This document shows positions 25,796 to 36,902 of a DNA stretch of 64,000 bases, piece after piece; the stretch's first letter is position 1; every line of letters starts with the position of its first letter. This stretch comes from Rosa chinensis (lineage: Eukaryota > Streptophyta > Magnoliopsida > Rosales > Rosaceae). The DNA lies in NCBI RefSeq assembly GCF_002994745.2, contig NC_037092.1:16483501-16547500 (forward strand), read 5' to 3'. The notes beneath the pieces were generated by a model. The model worked only from the letters and a program-made list of their open reading frames with translations. It was not told the DNA's origin and searched no databases. Both the position numbers and the translations under genes were made by a program.

Positions 25796-26651
25796 TTTGT
25801 TCAAGAAGGTTCATATAAACATTCCACTCCTTGAAGCCGTGAAGACAATCCCATCTTATGCTAAGTTCTTGAAGGATATGTGCATGAAGAAGAAAAAGTT
25901 CAAAGAACATGAGCAAGTGGCTCTTTGTGAAGAAGTGAGTGCTATCATTCAAAGAAAGCTTCCACCAAAGCTCAAAGATCCGGGAAGCTTCACTATTCCA
26001 AGCAAGATTGGAGAAACTACTTTTGACAATTGCTTGATGGATCTTGGGGCAAGTATCAATTTAATGCCCTATTCGGCTTTAAAGAAGCTTGGTCTTGAAG
26101 GAGCTTTGAAACCAACTTCAATCACTCTCCAATTGGCGGATAGAAGCGTGAGGTATCCTAGAGGAATCTTGGAGAATGTGCTTGTCAATGTTGCAAGGTT
26201 TGTGATACCGGTGGATTTTATAGTCCTAGACATGGAGGAAGCCCCCATGGTTGACAATGAGCTTCCTATCATCTTTGGAAGAGCTTTCATGGCCACTGCC
26301 GGTGTCAAGATTAATGTGAAGAAAGGCACCATGAGCATGAAGGTACTTGGAGACAAAATCAAGTTCCAAATCTTTCCTCCCCTTCAAATTCTGGATGACA
26401 TGAATGAATGCTACTTTTTGGGTTACTATGGAGAGGTAAGAGTAAGGGGAGATGAGAAAAATAAGAAAGAAGTTTGGGCACCTCTTCCGGTCTTACCATG
26501 TTCACAAGGGTTTGAGTCACTCATCACTCCCATCAAGAAGAATAAACAAATTGGAGGATTGCTCAAGGGAGCACTTGTTGACATGGGAGCTTGCCTTGGA
26601 AGTTCAAAGAAGGTAAACAAGGGAGATGGTTGTCTCAAGAAGCCCCCTTGA
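25752..26651 (+). pseudogene. Athila-type retropepsin-like protease region
   Basis: Read in the frame +1 to the end of GAG; the change falls at a run of seven A residues (25754-25760). It contains FTIPSKIGETTFDNCLMDLG followed by ASINLMPYSALKKLGL, the Athila/Tat version of the aspartic-protease active site (DLGAS for DTGAS), then FIVLDMEE and LPIIFGRAFMATAG. It ends at a stop at 26649-26651. No polymerase follows. Lacking its own start and out of frame with gag, it is probably the end of a broken gag-protease frame. Confidence 0.85.
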
Positions 26652-28449
26652 ATGAATGAAGAATCAACGGACCGGCTAGAAGTCCTTAAAACAAAGCCCT
26701 ACTTGGAGGTAGCCAAGCTCATAATGCAAGTGAAGGAGGAGGAAATCCCTTGGAACCATTCTTGAAGAAATGACACGATTAAAGTTTAGCTTGGAAGGCA
26801 AGGGCTTAAAGCCTTGCATGTTGGTGAATTGAATGAACTTCATGGTCTACAAGGGGGAGCATTCCTAAACCCTTTTCTTGCTTTATGTACTTCATTGTGT
26901 TTAAATTCCGGTCACTTCTTTGTTTTTGTGATAGTTTGCATGCTCTTTCTTACCATGCTTGACTCTTTCATTGCAAAGCTTTCAAGAAAATACTTTTTAA
27001 CATTGAGGACAATGTTAAGTTCAAGTGTGGGGGGAAAGGTCTAGTTTAAATTCAATAAATTCAAATTGTTAAAAAAAAAAAAAAAATGTTTTTAGCTTTT
27101 AGTTGCTTCTAGTTATTGTGTGTTTTGTTTGTGTTTAGTTCCTTCCAACTCCTATGATGAAACTTGAACTTGATTTGTAAAGGGCTAGAAAGCATGTCTA
27201 TGTCTTGTGAACTCAATTTTTCAAATAAAGGTTATGGGACTTATGTTTAACTTCATTGTTACTTTTGATTGTCAAGTTGATGCATTGAGATATGGTTGGC
27301 ATGATGAGATTTGTGAGAACTATTTTCACCACAAATGTGAGTTTTGAGCCTAATGAAAGTGCATCAAATAGCTCTTAGCACTTTATTCTTCATGTGTGAT
27401 CAATCTTTTGTGAATTGTATCTCTAGAACTTGCTTTATATCTCTCAAAACTTTTGTCAAGCATGAATACATCGCGGAAATGATTGAGACAATAGGAATTC
27501 CACCATGGCCAAACAAGCTCTTGTCCTAAAGAGATGAATATCCTTAGATTGCCCATTTGTGCCTTTTGTTAGCCATTCATTTCTTTGCACCACAAATGTC
27601 TTACCTTCTAGCTTAAACAATAGCCTTACCCTTTCCAAGTTTTCTTAGTGAGCAATGTGAGATTGTGTATGTCAAGATGCTTCAAGAAACAAAGTTTGGG
27701 GATACTTGAAAAGAAATAAGTGTGGGGGAGTATTATGTTTGTTGTGCAATTGTAATTTGTCTTTACATCTCAAGAAAGAAAGTCAAAAAAAAAAAAAAAA
27801 AAAAAAAGAAAGAAAGAAAATCCAAAAAGAAAGTTTCTCTAGTTGATCAATAAATAGTTTTTAGTTTAAAGTTTGGGGGAATGGTTAAGAGAGTGAATCA
27901 TATGAAGCATCTTAAGGTCTTAAGTTCGTAAAATCTCAATAAGGGAGTTGCTTGCTAAGTTGCTTGGAATTTGTGATTTCCTATCCACTTCATTTCTCTA
28001 ACCCCTTGCCCTAAGCCTCATTACAACCTAATAAAAGTCCTTTTTGATCCAAGGTGGTTTGTGCATGACCCGTGGAGATGAGATTGAAAAGCAAGCATAT
28101 GGCGGCATTTGCATGAGATTGTTTGAGTGATAGTGTAGCTAACCTTTAAACACTTGTGTGAAAATTAGAGTGAAAATCTAGTGAGTTTATGGTTAGCACG
28201 GTTTTGTTGTGCACGCTTGGTTTTGGTGCATCAAAGTGACAATCATGGCATGCATGACATACATTCTACTCTAGCATTTGTCCCATAGCTTCATAAACTT
28301 TTGAGACATGACTTGATTTTCTTGCCTTGAGCAAGTTGTGTTCTTTGAGGATAATGTTGGAAGGATTAGGTTGTGTTAGTTTTGTTATGTTTCGGATTTG
28401 GGTTAATGCTTTTGCTTGAGGACAAGCAATATTCAAGTTTGGGGGTATT
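26652..28449 (+). other. Non-coding 3' region of the Athila element
   Basis: About 1.8 kb where pol would be expected in a full element, without any recognised domain. It has Athila-type 3' words (gaggacaatgttaagttcaa, gtgtggggg; and gaggacaagcaatattcaag before the G-rich tract at 28440-28445). Two A-runs lie at 27070-27085 and 27786-27807. Confidence 0.7.
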
Positions 28450-30131
28450 TGTTGAGTCACAAATTACTTATGCAATTGTGCCCCATAATTATGAAAATTG
28501 ATTTGTCTTCCATGCTATTTTACCCTTTTTAATCCATTTCCTTTTATTTGTAGGAAACCTTGCATTGAGAATAAAATGACTATTTGAGGCTTGAAATGCG
28601 GAGATTTGAAGGTAGGGGAAGAAGACACGAAGATTGGAAGAAAATTGCAAATCGACTTTTCCGGCGATTTTTCCGGCAAACTTTTCCGGCGAGCCGCCAC
28701 TCATGGAGGGTCTTTTCTCCAGCAAAGGAGGACCATAGTTATGAGAATATCCCATCACTTGAAATTCAAATATCTCCCTACACCTTGTCCTTTTGTCACC
28801 TTGCCAATTTGGGACCATTTTGGGGACAATGGTGTAAGAGCATCTCTTGCACACTTTGGGACCAAAGAGGACATACATAGCTGATCAAAGAGATGCCAAA
28901 GGGGATTATTCAGATTTCTTGACTCCATTCAATCATCTTCATCCTATCCAAGATCCATTTTTCTCTCTAGAGAAGAGACCACCATCTCCACCACAAAAAC
29001 CACCATCTCCACCTCTAAAACCTCCATTTCCACCACTACATCCTCCATTTCCTTCACCACTCAACACCACAACTCATCTTAGAGATCCCAAATTTCACTA
29101 TTCTCACCAATATCAAGAGCTTGGAGCAAGGAGAAGGAGGTGACTACCATCACATCATGTTCTTGGAGACCCATCTCCACCACCTCTTCCGGCATCATCA
29201 ATAGTCACCCTTTACTCCCTATCTCTTTATGTATTTGATGTTTAATAGAATGTTGAAGTTTGTGTATCTAGCTATGTGTGAGTAGTGAACTAGTTGGGGC
29301 TAGGGTTGAAAGCCCTAGCCAAACTTGCTTGGATTGATGCTTTTGTTTATAAATTGATGCAAATTCATGTTGTCATTCTCACATGCTAAGTCAATAGTTG
29401 AATGCATTACTTAGACCTAATCAATTTGAGTTATGTGTTTGCCATGACATGAAGTTTTTCCTAGAGATTGATTACCTTTAGGCAAAAAGGGAGCATGAAA
29501 GCACACCATGTGTGCATGTGAGGGTAGTGAGCTAAAATCACCTAGAGATGGGATTGGTTTGCTTGCTTGGTTACCTAAACTCTAAGCTTTATGCATTTAG
29601 GGGCAAAGGATTGAGACCTATCCGGTAATTGAATTTGTCTCTAGGTAGTTAGCTCTAGACTTATCCGGTTAGAGTTAATAAAATGAAAGGGGTTTAAGCC
29701 TTAGTAGTCCTATCCGGATGCTAAGAGGGTAGTTGGACAATTAGCTTTGCATCATTCATATTCAATTGCTTTAATACTTGCAAGGGAGGCAAAAGGTGAA
29801 ACCCGATGCCCTAACTCCCATCCATTTGATAACAACTTGTTTAGTTTAGCTTAGTTTATATTACTCGCTTTCATTGTTTCAATTTGAATAGAAACCAATC
29901 TCAAAATCAAAATCAAATCTCTACACACCATCTTGCACATACTCACCATGAACTTTGGTTCACTTGTGAGCCTTTGTTTGTGATTGTATATTTGCATATT
30001 CTTCTAGTTTTTCCTTAGGTTTTCCCTAGCTAGGAAAGGATTCACCAATCCTCGTGGGTTCGACATCCTTACTTAATCCCCTATTCTATAACTTGTACCT
30101 CTTGCACTTGAGGGTGGCTTTAATGCTAACA
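28450..30131 (+). repeat. 3' LTR of Athila-type element
   Basis: 1682 bp, paired with 21680-23361; nine differences and no length change. Followed directly by the TSD actac and the resumed Copia sequence. Confidence 0.94.
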
Positions 30132-30136
30132 ACTAC

Positions 30137-31290
30137 GATGGCTAGGCCATCAGTATTAATTTAAGGACACGGAATAACCCAAGTTCCCCTTGCCAAATGG
30201 CACCTTTGATTACTGTCACAAAAACCCTCTACGCTCCTAGGGCAAATCGCACCTATGAATAGCCAACGGATTCCATGCGAAGACGCATGTAGAGAACAGA
30301 AATGAGTTCCTTTGCAATACCTCTAATGATTGCGAACAAAGGCGCATCTTAGAGAAGTTTATATGTCTCTCTAGTGGACTCTATGTCACTATTCAAGCTA
30401 TTAAATCCAATAAAGTTATGAGAGAAGATTTGTTGGATTTAGATACATATTGGCTTTGTCACAACAGGATATGTCATCCTAGTCATGATATGATGATCCG
30501 TCTACTAAAGACTTCACATGGACATCCTTTCTCTCGAGCGAAAAGAAGCATGAATCAAAGGTTGATTTCTGGACTAAGTATGACCGTCGCCCTGCCTAGG
30601 GCACCCGCCGCCGTCCACCCCCAGCCTAGGGCTGGCACAGTCTCAATCCATAAATTCCATGGATGGCATCCATCATGGTGATGGCGCCCCAGGTGATGGC
30701 GCAATCACCAACTTTACTTCAAATAGCATTTCAAATGCTCAGGCCCAACCACAATCCTCATTGGTTGCTTCTACAAAGCCTGTTCCTTAGGGAATTTAGG
30801 ACTGAGACCGTCCTCTGCAAAGGATATGAAAATACCCATTATGTTCTTACATATAATCCGTGGGGATTCTGTGGACTAGTTCAACCAACTTGCGGATGTT
30901 TAAATATCTCATGATATTGGTTGACACGCAAACACGCTGGTCACGTGTTGTGCTATTGTCCACCTATAAATGCTGCTCATGCTACACTCTTGCACATATC
31001 ATATGACAACGAGCTCACTCCCCAGATCATGCTATTCAGTCAATTGGATTTGACATTGCTAGAGAGTTTACATCGAAGACTTACGATGTTTATTGCATTG
31101 GGAATGATGTTGGACACACCCAAATGGTCTCACAGAAATAACTACGATGGTAGTCCGGACATTGGTAATGCGCACCAATCTCCTTACATCCGCTTGGGGT
31201 GATGTAATATAGCATGCAACTGTGCTAATTCGTCTACGACCAACCACCACTCAATCTTACTCTATGTTACAGCTAGTGACTGGGTATGAG
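30137..31290 (+). pseudogene. Copia POL remnant: pre-integrase and integrase region
   Basis: Resumes the Copia element after the Gypsy insertion. Fragments such as QVPLAKWHL, DLDTYWLCHNRICHPSHDMM (the GAG-pre-integrase His motif region) and LLKTSHGHPFSRAKR are readable across several frames. Further on, the catalytic-core relic (SLHRRLTMFIALGMM) is visible. Many stops. It ends where a hAT element interrupts it after the words ctagtgactggg. Confidence 0.85.
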
Positions 31291-32815
31291 TAGAGGTGGC
31301 AAACGGGCTGGCCCGGCCCATTTTAAGCGGCCTAGTAGTGCTTCGTGCTGTACTTGGGCCGACCCATTTATTATCGTGTCGGGCTCGTGCCAGCCCATTT
31401 ACTTAAATATTAAGCCTGGTCAGGCCCATGGCCCGAGCCCATATCGTGTCGGGCTGTGCTCGTGTCGGGCCAATAAACGGGCCGTGCTCGTGCCTACCAC
31501 TATAAAGCACGATTTTAAAATCTTAATTTGAATAAATAAAAAATAATTTTATTTAACTATTTAGAAAATTCAAATAAATTAAGTTCTAAATGTTTTTCTC
31601 AATCTTAGCTTTTTAAGATTAGTTTTCTAATAATTTTTTATAGGGTGGTTCTAGTTGGACCTTCAAAATTGATATTTGGACCTTAGTAAATAAATAAATT
31701 CTCTTCTTAACTCCTCCAACCAAATATAACATTCAATTAAATTATTTTTTTTCCCAATATTTCCTTATATTGCCTATATGATTTTATAATTTACCTAAAA
31801 CAATTAAGTAAAAATAATAATTTCTATATATGGCCCATCATTTATTACAAAAGTAAATTCAAAACAATATGATTTGGAATTTTCTTAAACTAAATTAATT
31901 GAATATTATGATATAGTTATAACTCGATCTTCTAACCCAAAACCCTCGAAAAAGAATTAGCAAATTCAAAAGGGTTCCATCAACATATCAAGATCGAGAA
32001 CTAACCCTCTAATTAATTTTGGTGGAGAAGAGACCTACTCATAAGAGAGCAATGTCATGTGATTTTGATTCATTCTTCCTCTCATAGTTACAGATAGAGA
32101 TAAAAAGTAGAGTAACAAATTGTTGTATCTCATGTTTAATGGCGTTTTGGTAAAAATAAGGAGGGCTACTTAGCTTTTCAAGTATTCTAAAAAATAAATT
32201 AGAGGTGTACTAAGTATTGGAGGGTAGATAGCAAATTTGGAGGTCTAACTAGAACCACCTTTTTTTATATTCCACTACAAGAAAGAAAAAAACTCAAAAT
32301 ATATTGCTTTTAGTATATCATTGTGAGATTAATCTTTATTAATATAATGAAGATTTAGTATCATATTATTCTTTCTTTCATTCTATAGTTGTATTATGAT
32401 GAGATTAGTCTTTATTCATAAACATATATTAAAATTTTAAAAAATACTTTATGTCAAAACAAGGATATAATTTTTTTTTAACTATTTTGACAACATAAAA
32501 GAAATAGCATTGGTGGAATTGTCATAAGATTTTAAATAAGGAGGTCTAATATTCAAATATCATCATTGTGGTTTTTTAATATTTTTAAAAATAAAATGAA
32601 ATTTTGTGTTTGAAACGGGCCAGCCCAAATATGTCGTGCTCGGGCCGTGCCGAGCCCATTACGGGCTCTGGCCGGGCAGGGCCAATGGGCTAATATTCCA
32701 AGGCCCAACCCGCCCCGTTATTCTATCGTGCTAGGGTCGTGCCGGGCCACTAACTGGCTTGGGTAGTGCCGGGCCTGTGCCGTGCTCGTGCTTAACGGGT
32801 CGTTTGCCACCTCTA
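31291..32815. mobile_element. Non-autonomous hAT-type element inserted in Copia pol
   Basis: Ends are tagaggtggcaaacggg and the inverted cgtttgccacctcta. Flanking 8-bp sites are ggtatgag (31283-31290) and ggtacaag (32816-32823), 6 of 8 matching, as expected for an aged hAT duplication. Subterminal gggccgtgc/gggctcgtgc words echo the element at 13208. Joining the flanks restores the Copia reading (VTGYE before, KHDISHLRIFGCAIYV after). It contains a smaller element at 31643-32260. Confidence 0.85.
31643..32260. mobile_element. Small MULE-type element inside the hAT element
   Basis: The left end gggtggttctagttggacct and right end aggtctaactagaaccacct form an imperfect inverted repeat. They are flanked by a perfect 9-bp duplication, ttttttata (31634-31642 and 32261-32269). 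A 9-bp TSD and TIRs starting with G suit Mutator-like elements. 618 bp, no coding capacity. Confidence 0.78.
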
Positions 32816-35239
32816 GGTACAAGCATGATATCTCGCACTTACGCATTTTTGGGTGTGCCATTTATGTGTCAATTGCGCTGCCACAGCGCACTATGATAGG
32901 TCCTTACAGACGAATGGAAAACTACGTTGGATTTAAGACTCCAACAATAGTCCGCCACTTAATGCCCTTGCAGGGCAATCTCCTCACCGCTATATTTGTG
33001 GATGTCACTTTGATGAGACAGTCTTCCCGTCGTTAAGGAGAGATAAGAACACAGATGTTCACCAGGAACAACATGAATTGTCTTGGCCTGTCCTCACTAT
33101 GTCTCATCTCGATCCCTGTTAAAGTGACGAGATCAGACATCTGCTGCAAATATGCGTATAAGGAAGGACGTCCCTATAAAAGGACGTAGCGCCACCCTAC
33201 ACGGAGGTAGGCATAGCGCTAATGTCAAAGAAAGTGGCACTCTAGCGTTATAGGCCATGGCCCCAGCTAGGATGCGTGGGAGGCCCGTGAGTTCGAATGA
33301 TACTTTGGCACATTACAATCCTTTGATCATCAAGACTCAAAATCCGTCTCATGGGAATCTTCCAGGTTATGGTTATCGTTAGGAGATGCCTCAACGTCAG
33401 AATCTATTCCTGAGAATATAGAGCTCTATGAAAATTACACTAGTGTACATGAGACGTGGGATAGAAACTCCATCATAATTGATGATGTAGTTGAGCATCT
33501 CGTTGCGCATGAGTTTATTAAGTCCGATGATATCAAACCATGCTCCGTTGATAAATGAATGTCAACGTAGAGAAATTTGTCATAACTGGAAAGATGCGAT
33601 CCAGGTTAAGTTGGATTCTCTAACGAAGAGGAAGATTTTTGAGCCAGTTATGCCGACACCTCCTAACATAAAACCTATTGACTAATGGGTCTTCGTTAGA
33701 AAGCGTGATGAGAAAGAGAGATGGCAATCTCGCCTTATAGCCCAAGGCTTCTCATAAAAACGCCATGGAATCGACTATGATGAGACATATTCTCTCGTAA
33801 TGGATGTTTTTACACTCCACTACCCTGTCAGTTTGGTAGTTTCCGAATAATTGAACATGCAGCTTACAAATGTGGTTACTACGTATCTCTATGGGGATCT
33901 AGATACGGAATATACATGAAGGTTCATGGTGGACTTCATTTACCCAAGTCAAGTGGCTCTAGACCACGAAGCGCGTTTGCAATAAGATTGAAACGTTCAC
34001 TAAAGTGACTGCTTGATTTGGAAGGGATATGCCCGCGCGTTTCCATAACAAATTTTGGATTCTATCGCGGTTCATGTTGGACATGATCTTCATTAGAAGC
34101 CCCTAAAGAGTTAAGGGAAACCGCTGAATACTTGAAATCCGAGTTTGAGATAAAGGATTTCGGGAGAACACAATTAAATCTCAATTTGGAACTTGAGCAT
34201 CGTGTTGATAGATGCTTAGGCATTTTGACAATGTCAAGCCTTCAAGCACCCCCATGATCGTTCGTAGTCTTGATCCTGAAATGATCCTCTTCGTCTAAAG
34301 GATGATGACGAAGATGTGCTAGAGGCAGAAGTGTCTTACATGAGTACAATAGGCGCATTATTGTACTTACCCCAATGCACAAGACCGAACATATCATATA
34401 TTATGAACTTGTTAGCCAGGTATAGCTGTGCGCCAATACCACGCCATTGGATTGGTGGAAAAATATATCTTTCAGTACTTGAGATGTACGATTGATATGG
34501 GCTTGTTCTATTCCTACAGAGAGATGATGGATTCAGACCCGTCACACACCAGGATCGCCGCCAACACTGGCCTGCGTCCACTATCCCCATCCCAAAACGA
34601 CATCTGTTTTGGAAGGTTTTGCTGATATTAGGTATCTCTCTGACCCATACAAAGGTCGCTCCCAAACTGGCTATGTGTTCACCATGGGAAAGACTGCGAT
34701 ATCTTGGAGGTCTATAAAGCAGACCTTAGTCACTACCTCTTCGAATCATGCAGAGATTATTTCTCTTCAAGAATGTTTATGGATTGGATCCATAATTACG
34801 CATGTTCGAACAATTGTGGTTTAAAGTCTACCACAGATGAGCTTACGAGCATTTAGGATAATGTTTTTCGTTTTGAACAAATGAAACAAGGCTACATCAA
34901 AAGCCACAACACCAAGCATAATCAGCAACAACAGACTCTCCTCAAGATCAAAGTGAACTAGGTTCGATCTGAAGACAGTATGGCAGACTTGCTCACTAAT
35001 TCATTGCTTAAATTCTACTTTCGAGAAACATGTTGGTAGCATCGTTTGAGGAATTTATCCGAACTCTAATGATTGTAGTCATCAGGGGGAGATGCAGACA
35101 TCAAGCGGAGATGTCTACATGTATGGTCTCGAAACGTGAAGGGTGTGTTGTGCTCTTTTTCCCCTTTGACCGAGGTTATTTTTGTTACTAGGTAAGGTTT
35201 TAGTGAGGCAACGAGAGAAGCACCACGTTTGGGCGACAT
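32816..35239 (+). pseudogene. Copia POL remnant: reverse transcriptase and RNase H
   Basis: Continues the Copia element. Readable pieces: KHDISHLRIFGCAIYVSIAL (integrase C-terminal side), VKLDSLTKRKIFEPVMPTPP, RLIAQGFS and GIDYDETYS (reverse transcriptase), TVDMGLFYSY-like and GRSQTGYVFTMGKTAISWRS then SSNHAEIISLQE (RNase H, near 34650-34775). Frequent stops and frameshifts; no active polymerase can be made. Confidence 0.88.
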
Positions 35240-35248
35240 AAGGGGGAG

Positions 35249-35471
35249 TGTTCAAGTAAATCCCTATTTGTGTGTCTGGCCCAAACCCTAGGTTACTTGA
35301 CCTGGTGGTAATAGGGTTTAATTAGAAGAATCTGGATATTCATATTCAATGTATGATTACCTTTCCTTGTATGATTCGGATTCTATGCATTGTAATCCTC
35401 TATATAAAGAGGCCCCTATTATCAATGAAAAGACACAACAATTTTCTCTCAATTCCCGTTTTTCTAAAACA
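35249..35471 (+). repeat. 3' LTR of Copia element
   Basis: 223 bp, TG...CA, preceded by the purine tract aagggggag and followed by the TSD actca. Confidence 0.92.
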
Positions 35472-35986
35472 ACTCATAAATTATTGATTGTTTTGAGTAA
35501 TATTGTTATGGGTAAATTCAGAATGTGGAAAAGTAAAAGTTGACTCATCATGCTAATAAAACTAAGCTGATGTGGATGCCTAGTCACTGGACCGCAATTA
35601 ACAAAAAATTTTGTTCGGATTACATTCAGAATAGGTCATGATTTTTGAACTTAAAACTAATTAACTCTTTTGACTAATCAAAATGACTTTTTAGCTATTT
35701 TGGCTAAAATTTGACTAAAAATAACTAATATTGCTAAAGATGCTCTAATTGAGTGAGCAAATTGTTGCTGACATATGGTAGTGATAATCATTAGGTACAT
35801 TCTAGGGTAAATAATTTTTTTTTTTTTGGAGAACTGTAAAATTATATAGACGAATGAGATATAGAAGGATGTGAAGAAAAAATAATTAACTAACTTGATT
35901 AAACTCATTCTCTCTTTTTTTACGGCATATAAGTTAATTAATCTTTCATATATAATTAAACTTGTACTCATCCATGAGATATATTA

Positions 35987-36890
35987 AGTTAAACAAAATT
36001 CTTTTATCCTAAGCTTGATGAGAGCAGACAAGTGACAGCGACGGCAGAACCCTCTTTGGTTCCCTCTGATTTCCAGTTGTTCTAGCAGGAGAGGCTTCTT
36101 GCTGTGGCTGTCGAAGTCTTTGGGCTCTCTTTCTCAGATTCCAGGAGGTCAGATCTCGGAGAATTGGCAGTGGGTCAAGGGGGGATTCAATCTCCCTAAC
36201 TTCGGGCGCTGGGCAAGTGATCGGAGGGCAGCATAGGATTTGCTCTGCAGGTGCTTCGAAGATCTAAGCTTCAGCGGCGACGTTGCATCCCGGCGTCGGT
36301 GCAGTTTGACTGCGGTGAGTGCGGATCAAACGCGTCGATGTTCAGTTTGCTCCCAACCAGATTCATCTGATTTTTTGGTGGTTTACTATTACAGGAGAGA
36401 TAGGGTGGTGGTAATGTCGGTCGCCAGAGGATCTGCTGCCGACTGTGGCGGCGAGTGTTGGCAATGGCAGCAGGGTAGCAGTGTAGGGTGTTCTTCTGTC
36501 AGAGACGATGTCAGTGTGGTGGCCACTAGCTTGGGAACTAGGGTTTGCCTTAAATGGGCTTGGACCTCTAACTGGGTCTCAAGTCAAGAAGCTAGTCTAT
36601 GGGCTGGAGTTTGGTCCTAGAATTTTTATAGTTGCCTAGTTGGCTTATTTTAAATAATGTCTATGCTAGTGAAAGTGTCTCTATGAGCCCATGTGGAAGT
36701 ACTTAGTGTCACCGTATCACAATTGCCTGCTCAGCGTGTGAGATTATTGCCTGCAGGGGGTAGATCATTTTGTTAACATAGACTACTCTTAACTACAATT
36801 GTCAACACAGAGTGGTCATTTTGTACTATTCTTATCTATGAATCAGGGGCATAATATTAGTATGTACTCTTTATTTCAAAAAAAAAAAAA
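35987..36890 (+). mobile_element. LINE-like non-autonomous retroposon with A tail
   Basis: Flanked by a perfect 13-bp duplication, atgagatatatta (35974-35986 and 36890-36902), with an A13 tail just before the second copy. The 5' half is GC-rich and contains a 126-codon frame (36240-36620) with no known domain; the 3' half is AT-rich. A variable-length TSD plus a poly-A tail indicates LINE-type target-primed insertion. No reverse transcriptase is present. Confidence 0.78.
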
Positions 36891-36902
36891 TGAGATATAT
36901 TA

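Larger units (their letters stand above)
21680..30131 (+). mobile_element. Athila-type Ty3/Gypsy element lacking pol (gag-protease only), recently inserted
   Basis: LTRs at 21680-23361 and 28450-30131 are each exactly 1682 bp, begin TGTTGAGTC, end GCTAACA, and differ at only nine positions with no indels by eye. A 5-bp duplication, actac, flanks the element (21675-21679, 30132-30136). The primer site just inside the 5' LTR (tttttggcgctgttgccagg) is Athila-like; a G-rich tract (tttgggggtatt) precedes the 3' LTR. Between the LTRs are gag and a retropepsin, but no reverse transcriptase, RNase H or integrase. This resembles the plant TR-GAG class of non-autonomous elements. It sits inside the Copia element, so it is younger. 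Confidence 0.94.
19016..35471 (+). mobile_element. Ty1/Copia LTR retrotransposon (Ale/Retrofit type), decayed, carrying nested insertions
   Basis: LTRs at 19016-19245 and 35249-35471, both TG...CA, flanked by the 5-bp duplication actca (19011-19015 and 35472-35476). A primer-binding-site-like tgttatcagcac follows the 5' LTR at once; a polypurine tract (aagggggag, 35240-35248) precedes the 3' LTR. GAG and POL remnants lie in the expected Copia order: gag with zinc knuckle, integrase, reverse transcriptase, RNase H. Many stops and frameshifts make it non-functional. The LTRs differ by roughly 14 substitutions plus two indels, so it is far older than the Gypsy element inside it. Subtracting nested elements leaves about 6.5 kb. 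Confidence 0.93.
18051..35745. mobile_element. Tourist-like MITE apparently split by the Copia element
   Basis: The left end (18051 on, gagcatctttagcaga) and the right end (to 35745, ttgctaaagatgctc) are inverted repeats. Both are clearly homologous to the intact MITE at 42922-43294, including the internal words gctcctaaatata and ctaaaatttgact. TAA follows the right end; the left flank reads aaa. All sequence between 19016 and 35476 is later insertion. About 1.23 kb remains after subtracting it, against 373 bp for the intact copy, so a further insertion or a longer family member must be assumed (18200-19000 is unlike the short copy). That the two ends belong to one element is an inference. 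Confidence 0.55.

Noticed and set aside
36240..36620. 126-codon open frame as a host gene
   Set aside because: Contained in a retroposon with a 13-bp TSD and A tail; no known domain.
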